A stretch of DNA of 64,000 nt, from NCBI GenBank assembly GCA_037783415.1, contig JAZGTN010000028.1:248001-312000 (forward strand), written 5' to 3'. The notes below the pieces were generated by a model. The model was not told the origin of the DNA and searched no databases. It was given only the letters and a program-made list of their open reading frames with translations. Position numbers and translations under genes: made by a program. Below are positions 51,201-60,200 of the stretch, one piece after another. The stretch's first letter is position 1. Every line of letters starts with the position of its first letter. The DNA is from Leptasterias polaris. Its lineage: Eukaryota > Echinodermata > Asteroidea > Forcipulatida > Asteriidae.

Positions 51201-54200
51201 GAGGCAAAGCTACTGGACCCTAAAGGTGCATAACTCTCTCCTCTGTAAAGTATGCCGTCTGCCTACATCAGGATGTTGTGACTCCAATATTTTTCCAATT
51301 CCCTAAATTCTTTTATTTTATGCAGTTTGCTGATAAATGCTTGTACAAATTTGTGCAGTTTGGTTTAATGTATAATTCAATAGGAAGATTTCATCAACTT
51401 TCAATTTTGTTTTTGCACCCAAAATACTTGTCACCGTGGAAAAAAAAGGGTCACTACATCAAGAGAAATTAAATTTTATGATACTGTTTCTTGTGATGTA
51501 TGAGACATGTATTTACTTTTTTTTTGAAATAATTAATTGGGAAAACTTATTAAGAATTGAAATCAAACTCGGAACCATACCTGCATGACAATCAGTTACT
51601 TTATTTTCTTTGACATTCTCTTGCCAGGCATTGCTGTGGGAAGAGACGGCACAATCTACTTTGTTGATGGAACTGTAGTCAGAAAGATACAAGATGGTAT
51701 CATCAGCACGTTGATTGGTTCACACTCCCTGGTCGGTCCGGCTAGACTCCCTAAATGTACCAGTTCCATGTCATTCGACCAGGTAAAAACAGAATCTCAA
51801 GATCCTCCCCCATGTTGACCTTTAAAGTCATCATAAATCACAGTGTTTAATTAGCAATATAAATGAAAAGTTGAGGTTTTTCGTTTTCTATATTCGAACA
51901 CCTTGAGTACCTTATTGGTAGATATAAGACTTTGGTATAAATTATTACAAGTAACTTTGAACCCTTTTTTCATTTTTTTTATTTGTTAAAGTGATACACA
52001 GAAACAAAATGATTCATCAGAAAGTCTTTATTTCAAAGCATGAATTCTTTTAAAAGATGCCAGTTTATGAGTAGTCAAGTTCATAAATTAATTCTGCTTT
52101 TTGTCAGTTTGCAAAGTTGATGTTTGTGTAACATATTGATTCAAATGAAGTAATTCATTGAAATCTCCTGCATTGTTTTTTCTTGTTAATGCATCAATAT
52201 TTGTTTGTTATTTATAATACACAGGTTAAGTTACAGTGGCCTACAGATATTGCAATCAACCCTCTTGATGATTCTGTGTACGTGATTGATGAAAGAGTCA
52301 TCCTGCGTATCGGCACAGATGGACTAGCGTCGGTCATTGCCGGTGTCCCTCATAACTGCCCCTTCAATGGTTCCCCGCAGTTAGGTCCCTCCAATGAGGA
52401 TCACATCATCAGTGGGATCCAATCTGGACCAAAGCTTGCCACGCAGGAAGAGCTCATGATTCCAAGCGCCATTGCCTTCTCCAGCACTGGGGATCTCTTC
52501 GTCGCCGAGACAGACAATCTGAGGTTTCACCGGGTCCGACGCATCACCACCGATGGCATCATTTCTTGGTACGCTGGAAGGGACTCAGAATGTAATTGTC
52601 GAGACTCCGATTGCGTCTGCTTCAACCAGGATCAGCTCTTTGCCGTGGATGCCAACCTCAACACCCCAATTGCTCTGGCTGTTGACTCCAACGATGACCT
52701 CCTCATAGCAGATCAGGGCAATCTCCGCATCCGGAAGATCACTCTGGATATACCTCAACTAATGGAGGAGAATGTCTATGAGCTGCCCTCACCGGATCGA
52801 CGTGAGATTTACCGCTTCAACCAACGAGGCTTCCACCTAACTTCCCGTGACACCCTTACTGAGCTGGTGTCACTTAACTTCACCTACGACAATAGCATGA
52901 AACTCAAGTCTATCTCTGACGGACCTGGGACGGAATTGTCAGTAGCTCGTGATGAGGCTGGTGCTCTGTTGAGACTGGCCCCATCAAGTGGGGATACCTT
53001 GGAGTTGACTCTGAATGAGAATGGTATGTTAACTAGGATCGCCAATGGTGACGGTAGTAAAGTTACTAAACTGGTGTATCATGATGATGGAGCAGGCCTG
53101 TTGATGTCCAAGTACAGTGGCAATGTGCTGCAACATGTCTACGAGTGAGTATTGCATACAAGAACTTGTATATTTACCATCATAACGAAATGGCAAAAAC
53201 TTTATTGAAACGGTATGACCCTTTACACAATTTACAACTTTAATTACAAACAGAACTAATCCTTGGAATCAATTGTCACTAACCCATTGGTTTAGTTTAT
53301 TTAACCATTTTATGTATAATTGTATGAGATGGCACAATTTCCCAATGCAGAAGATGCGTTGGTGGCTAATAGGTGGCAGTAGACCCTCCAGATAAAAACC
53401 ATTGTTCCTTGAAATGTTTGCATGCTCTGTATAAGACAAAATGTTGAGCTTAGAGCTGCTAATCTCAGACTAAAAAGTCCCTCAAATAGGGATTCTGGCA
53501 AATAACGTGATTGAAGTATCATTTAAGCACTCAACTGTTATTGTTTGTTTTTTAGTTATAATGACCAGGGACTTCTGGAAAAAGTGACGTGGCCCACCGG
53601 TCAGGTCACCAAACTGAGATCCCGCACCAACGATTCCCACTCCATTGTCGAAATGACCGAGCCAGGAAGCGCTAATTTCATCAGCTCTACGCTACAGCAT
53701 GCTTGGCTTACCGAGCAGACACTTCTACAAGGTGAGTACCTTGTCATTACAGCAGTGGTGCGCTGGCTAAATGTTAGTTAAAACACCTGAGGATCAGTCA
53801 CAATACACTCCAAGTGGTCCGGCTGGCTAGTTCACAGAGCTGCCAACTCTTCTGGATTTTGCGGAAGACTCCCGTATTTGACGGCAATCTTCCGACATCC
53901 CGCAAGCAGTCAAAATCTCCCGGATCCCCAACCTACTGATGGAAAAAATAATAAAATTTACGAATTTCCTAGCCCTGCCCTCCGTCCCTTGTGTGTTTAT
54001 AACATTTGCGCATGTGCATATTTAATTGCCAATACATCCATAGTTGCGCAGAAAAAGTTGTTCTAACCGCAGTTTCGTCTTCTGCGCATCCATACATGTG
54101 CTATGTGTCGCACTGATCAGCCTCGCTACCATGGGCAGCACGCTATATCGATACCTCTCATCACTAACCCCTGGAAGAGATGCTTACAGTGACTTACTAG

Positions 54201-57200
54201 TGGTATCGCTACGACGCGCTGCCCACGATCGAGCAAATGACGCTGCAAGATCGTACACTACTGGGATTGAGGTTGGAAATATAAAGCAAAATGGCGCCGC
54301 CCTGCAGAGCAACCGGTAGGTCGCTGGAAAAAATCAAATATACGCAAAAATACAGAGACGATGACCACAAAGAATGGACATGTATTAAAAAATCAACTTA
54401 GGATGAAAATCATGCGCCACGTGTATTTCAGTTGTTTCAGTGAAATACGGCGGACGAAATGACATCTTGCGACACATAGATTCCGACAAACATTGAGTGA
54501 ACAGTACAACAGCACGATCCAGCACGCCAGGATTTGCAGATTTTTTAGAAAATCGGGCACAGATGACAGCATAATAAAGGCGGAAACTTTGTTCACATGT
54601 TTTCTTGTCGAACATGACTTAAACGTAGCATCGTATGACCATGCTGGTCCTCTATTTAGGCAACAATAGGATAGGATTAGGAAGATAGGTCAGTGCTTCA
54701 AAACTAGAAGTAGAAACATGTGCAAAGCATTTAAAACATAAACAGCAATATTTTTTGGTAATATTTCAAAAGTATATCTGTCTGTACATGAATATTGGTA
54801 TTTATTTCAGCAAAAATCGTTGTGACGCGCGCTGAGATTGAGTCTTTCTGACTTTAAAAAAAAATCTTCCTGATTTTCAAAAACCAATGTTGGCAGCTCT
54901 GAGTTCAGTGTTGAAAAGCATCCTTATTTAAAATGAATGATGGACAAATGCCAAAGCTGTCAGACCAGTGAAATGAAAAGCTTATTGATCCTGCTGGTCA
55001 GTCAATAAAAAACCAATTTGTAAAATAAGATATGACGATTGAGGGGTGGAATACCAGGGGAAGAACAGGAGAGTGAAGTGGTAAGGCATGAAAAAACTCA
55101 GTTCAGTTTACAGCAAACTTTCAGATAAAATGTTGTGAGGAAGGATCCTATGTAAATGTTGTGAGGAAGGATCCTATGTAAATGTTGTGAGGAAGGATCC
55201 TATGTAAATGTTGTGAGGAAGGATCCTATGTAAATACTTAAGAGAGTGTATCTACTACCCTTCATTGATTGGACAAAATGTTAAGGAAAATCAAAGTAAA
55301 AATTACCTTTAGCTGCAGATATCCTTCTAGAAGTATTGTTTGGTGTTATAAGAGATGAAAGAATCAGCTCCTGTTATGATCCAACCTGTAGATTTCTATA
55401 AGTGGTGATGTCAAAAGTCTATAAACCCTGATATATAGCATTCTGTTTCTTCAGGGAGCTTCATCTCCAGACCAAGAGGATGTTGTTATCCAACTTTTAG
55501 ATTTGTTCTTTTTTGTACAAAATAACCCATGAAAAGTGCAGGCGAAAAAAATATTCAATGTCTGTTTTTTCTTCTTATAAACTTAAACAGCTGACCTAAT
55601 GGCAACAATCATCAAGTCCCGTCATGACGGCCAATTCTCCCTGAGCTACCCTAACGGTGTCAGTGTCCTTCTAGAGAGAGACTCTCATCCTGTGTATGAG
55701 GATGACCCCTACGCTGTCATGACTAAACGTAAGATCATCCTACCAGAGGACCTGGTCAACCGGTTGGATTGGCGTTTCTACGGTCGCCGGGGAGGTGTAG
55801 ATAGGAAGAAGATTCTGATCATTGGCAGAAAACTTAGAGTGAGTGCTTTGGTTCTCTCAACCCCTTTCTCAAATTGTAAAAATAATAATGATAATGAAAA
55901 AATATATAAGTCACTTTTAATTGCTTTGGATATTGATAACTCATCTTATATCTTTGTGAAATCATGCACAGCTGATTTGTGCACAAATCCAAACAAAACT
56001 AAAGACTTTGCCATGGTGACTAAAGTGAGTCAGGGTTTCAAGAACCGACTTTTGAGTCTGTTGCAAATGATGTATTTTGTCACTAATGGGTGGAATAAAT
56101 GACTTCCACAGATCAACGGAGAGCACGTCTTCACCCTAGAGTACAACCGCTACACCAAAATGGAGACCCTGCAGAACTCAGACGGCATCCCCATACTCAT
56201 TATCACCCACAATGCAGCGGGACTTCCCATCGAGTGGCTCCCATCGCATGGCCTGAAACCAACCAATGCGACCTATGACCCGCTCGGCCGGATGACCCGT
56301 TGGCAGAGGGGGCTGATGTTTGAGACATTCTTCTATGATGTTGAGGGGCGATTGATCAGTCGTCTCCATGGAAACAACAGCCTGTGGAGTTTTGGATATG
56401 ACCGAGCCGCACAGGTAAGAATCTTCACTGGAGTCCAAATATAATGAGGCAATGGTGCTGGAAATCACTAATTACTTCTCCTGAAGATTAACACTGTTCA
56501 AATTGTTGAGATTGATCTCACCTCTTGTCTTCTCAGAACCACCGCTTGTTTCAAGAAGAGATTTTAGTCTCCAGTAAACCAGTTTTGTAATCAAATTATT
56601 TTTTTAGTTCAGCATAAGTCGCATCTCTGTTCCAGTAAAACAAGTCAATCCATTCTTCATTGAAAGGGCTCAGGAAAGATAGTTGTGCAGAAAGGAGAGA
56701 AGCAAGGAAGTTTTAAATAAAATGGAAACTAAAAATAGAAGTAGCTGTTGCAAACTGCTTACTAAACCCCCCCCCCCCCCCAAAAAAAAAGAAAGAAGCC
56801 CAAACAGTATAAAATATATGGTTTTGTGCTTTTGTATTTGGAAGAAATGCAGAATTAAACAAGTGGTCTTGAGGTTAAACCCTGGATAACAATGAAAACC
56901 TAAATAAAAACCATAATGCTAACCTCAAGTACTACATTGTTGTAATTTTGTTGTTCTCCTTGAAGTAATAAACTTATATCGTAATTTTGTATTGTGTTTG
57001 AATGTTGTAATAATGTTGTTGGTGTGTGACTTGTGGAATGAAGGTACCATCATCTTTCCTCTCATTTTGTTGCAGCCATCTGAAGTCACTCTACCAGAAG
57101 GCCAGCAGTACACTATGCAATATGACAACTCTGGCAATCTCCAGATGGTTACCATGCCAAACGGAATGAGCCATAATGTTAAAACTATCGTCTCACCGGG

Positions 57201-60200
57201 CTACACCCGAAACATTCACTCAAGTAATGACAATACAGCCTGGGTAATGCAGGACCACAGCCAATCAGGTTACCTGCTGGGTACGTTCTTTCCAGGTACT
57301 GGGCGGCGCGTGACATACCTCTACGATAACAAGGATCGCATGGCTGATGTCATCTTTGGAGAGACATCTGTTGAGTACAGTTACCATGGTAACTCGGACC
57401 AGGTCAAGACCATTGAACTGCAGCAGGGGAAGTTCCAAAACTCCATGCGCTTCATTCACAATGGACCCCTGGTGGAACAGATGCTGGTGCGCACCACTGG
57501 GTTTGAAGGATTGATGCATGCCCGGTTTGATTATGTCTATGACGCTACGTTACGAGCAGCTTCCATCGCGGCCGAGTTTAACACCACAGTTCTGCATCTC
57601 AAGGAGTTGTTATACGACGGTGAGACAGGACGCATCAAACAGATGGGGTTCTTCTCGGTTACTTACCCGGATCCCGTAACGCACATCATCGCCGACTCGT
57701 ATCTACAATTGAGAAAACAGTATGGTACATATGCATTGCTGCAGGATGTTAGTTACCAGCTAGGTGGAGTGGGTACCATCATCAGTATGTCACTCCTCTA
57801 TCATAAGACGGGACGTATTGCCAGATGTATACTCACAAATACTGAGGATACTCATCAGACAGATTACAATTTTGATTCCAATGGTCAACTCCAAGAAGTC
57901 TGGGTGGACCAACGATTGATGTGGAGGTACACCTATGACGAGAATGGCAACATCGCTTCCATCAGTTACCAGGGATCCATCAAGACATTAGATTATGATG
58001 ACCAGGATCGTATTATCAGGGTCGGGACTGTGGACTACCAGCTTGATATGGACGGCATCTTATCCCAAAGGGGGGAGGAGATCTTTGAGTATAACTCTAA
58101 CTGTCTCCTGGTGCATGCTTACAAACCTCGCATGTACGATGTCCGCTACAAGTATGATGGTATCGGTCGTCGCATCTGGAGGAAAGACCACACCGGCCGG
58201 CAGGTGCAGTTCTTCTATGGTGACATCACAAACCCCACACGTGTCACACACATCTATGACCATTCAGCACGAGAGATGACCACATTAGAATATGACCTCC
58301 AGGGTTTCTTGTTTGCACTTCGCCAGGGTCAGACACAATTGTACGTCACGTCCAATCACGTCGGCTCTCCTCTTTCAATCTTCAACGAAAATGGTGAGAT
58401 CTTGAAGGAGGTCAGGCTGGATCCCCTTGGAAAGGTCCTGAGTGATTCCAACACAGACTTCCTCTTACACATCGGCTTCCAGGGGGGCATCTTCGACCCC
58501 CTGACCAGGCTAGTACATTTTGATCGAAGAGATTATGATCCCTTGAGTGGCCGTTGGACCTCACCTGACCTGAAGTTCTTCAAGGATATTACGCAGACGT
58601 CACGGACAAAAGCTTTTAACATGTACACGTTCAGTGGGAATATCTTTGTAGGCAGTGACACAGAGAGCCATTACCTGTCAGGTGAGAATGATATGTTAAC
58701 ATTTACATTTACCTTTAACCGACTAGTGTTTTCCAGCATAAGTTTCCAATGGAATGGTTGGGCCAGGTGTGTTTCATTTTAAAGAAAATGCAATTATGTA
58801 TCATTTGAAGCGATGGTTGGCTGACCATCGTTGAGAACGGATAAGTTTTTAAACAACACGGCCTGTTTGACAGTTTAAATCGCCATCATTTGCTCTAATT
58901 TTTCTTGGCAGTCACACACTGACAAATGTAAACAGGTTGTTGAAACGACATTTCATAATAAATCCCACCCCACAAATCCACATTTTTTCAAATAAATACA
59001 GCAGATACCAATGATGTAATTTCCTTTTAATTTGTGTGTAATGCCATGCATTTTAAAGCTTTAAATTACTTCTTTTTTGATAAATTGCAAATAAATTTCT
59101 GGAAATGATGACTGCGGTCAAGGCACACAAATATTGTCAAAGCTGACTACCCAAACTTTTTTATATCACAACTTGAACTTTCACAAAGGGCATTTTAAGG
59201 CCACATGGTGTGTTGTAACCAATACAAATGCATTCTAAATACACAGTCCAAAAATTGGGGACACTGTTTTGGTAAAGAATTTTTAAAGTGCGTAGGTTTA
59301 AAAAAAGAATGATAATAATTGGTCTTCTTTCTTGCTTCCTCAGATCTTTGGAGTTGGTTCCCAGTGTTGGGCTATGACATCAACAGTATGATCCCACGGT
59401 TGAATCGTAACGGACAGATAGAGAAGGTTGATTCTTACCGATCACCATGGAAGGATAGTGCCATAGCAACCTCATGGTCAAAGGTCAGTTTAGGTTTTCT
59501 TTCTTTCGTTCTTCCCTTTGTAATGCAACATCTTTGTTATTTGATAGTTGGTATTATTTTCCTTTTTTATTCTGCATGGTACAAAAAAGTATGCCATCGC
59601 ATGATGATTTTTGAGGCCTGGAATTAAATGAAGGCTGCTGAAGGCATAGTCTCTGTTTCCCTGGTCTTGGTCTTGGCACTCTTTCAATTAGATTCATGTA
59701 GACTTCAAGATTCTCCAATGAAAATGCCATTTTGCAAGATGAAATGGTCTTGCCTTCTCAAAGATCAAATTCCAAGCCTGATTTGTCTAATAATATAACT
59801 TGTCTCTCCGGTTGTTTTTATTCACACTGTTTGTTTAATGACTTTCAGTTCTATTTTTTTCCTTACATTTGTTTCCCTTCTATTTTGCTTTTGTACCAAA
59901 TTTGACACCTACTTTTTGTTTGTTATTCTTTTAAAAATTGTTAGTCCCATTTGATTCATTTGTCACTTCCCTGTGTTCTAAAAGTATCTGAGTAATTAAA
60001 AATTTGTTTTCTTAAAGTATCTCACAATACACTATTGGCTGCTATGTGGAAACTTGGAATGAGTGAATGATTGAACTCTAATTATTTGAACTTTAGTATT
60101 GTATTGTGTATGTGTTCATGGGTGTACATTACAACAGTGCTTTCCTCTGCTGGAGAAAGTCCATGACAATATTGTACTTGGATAGTTTTTATCTAAGTAT

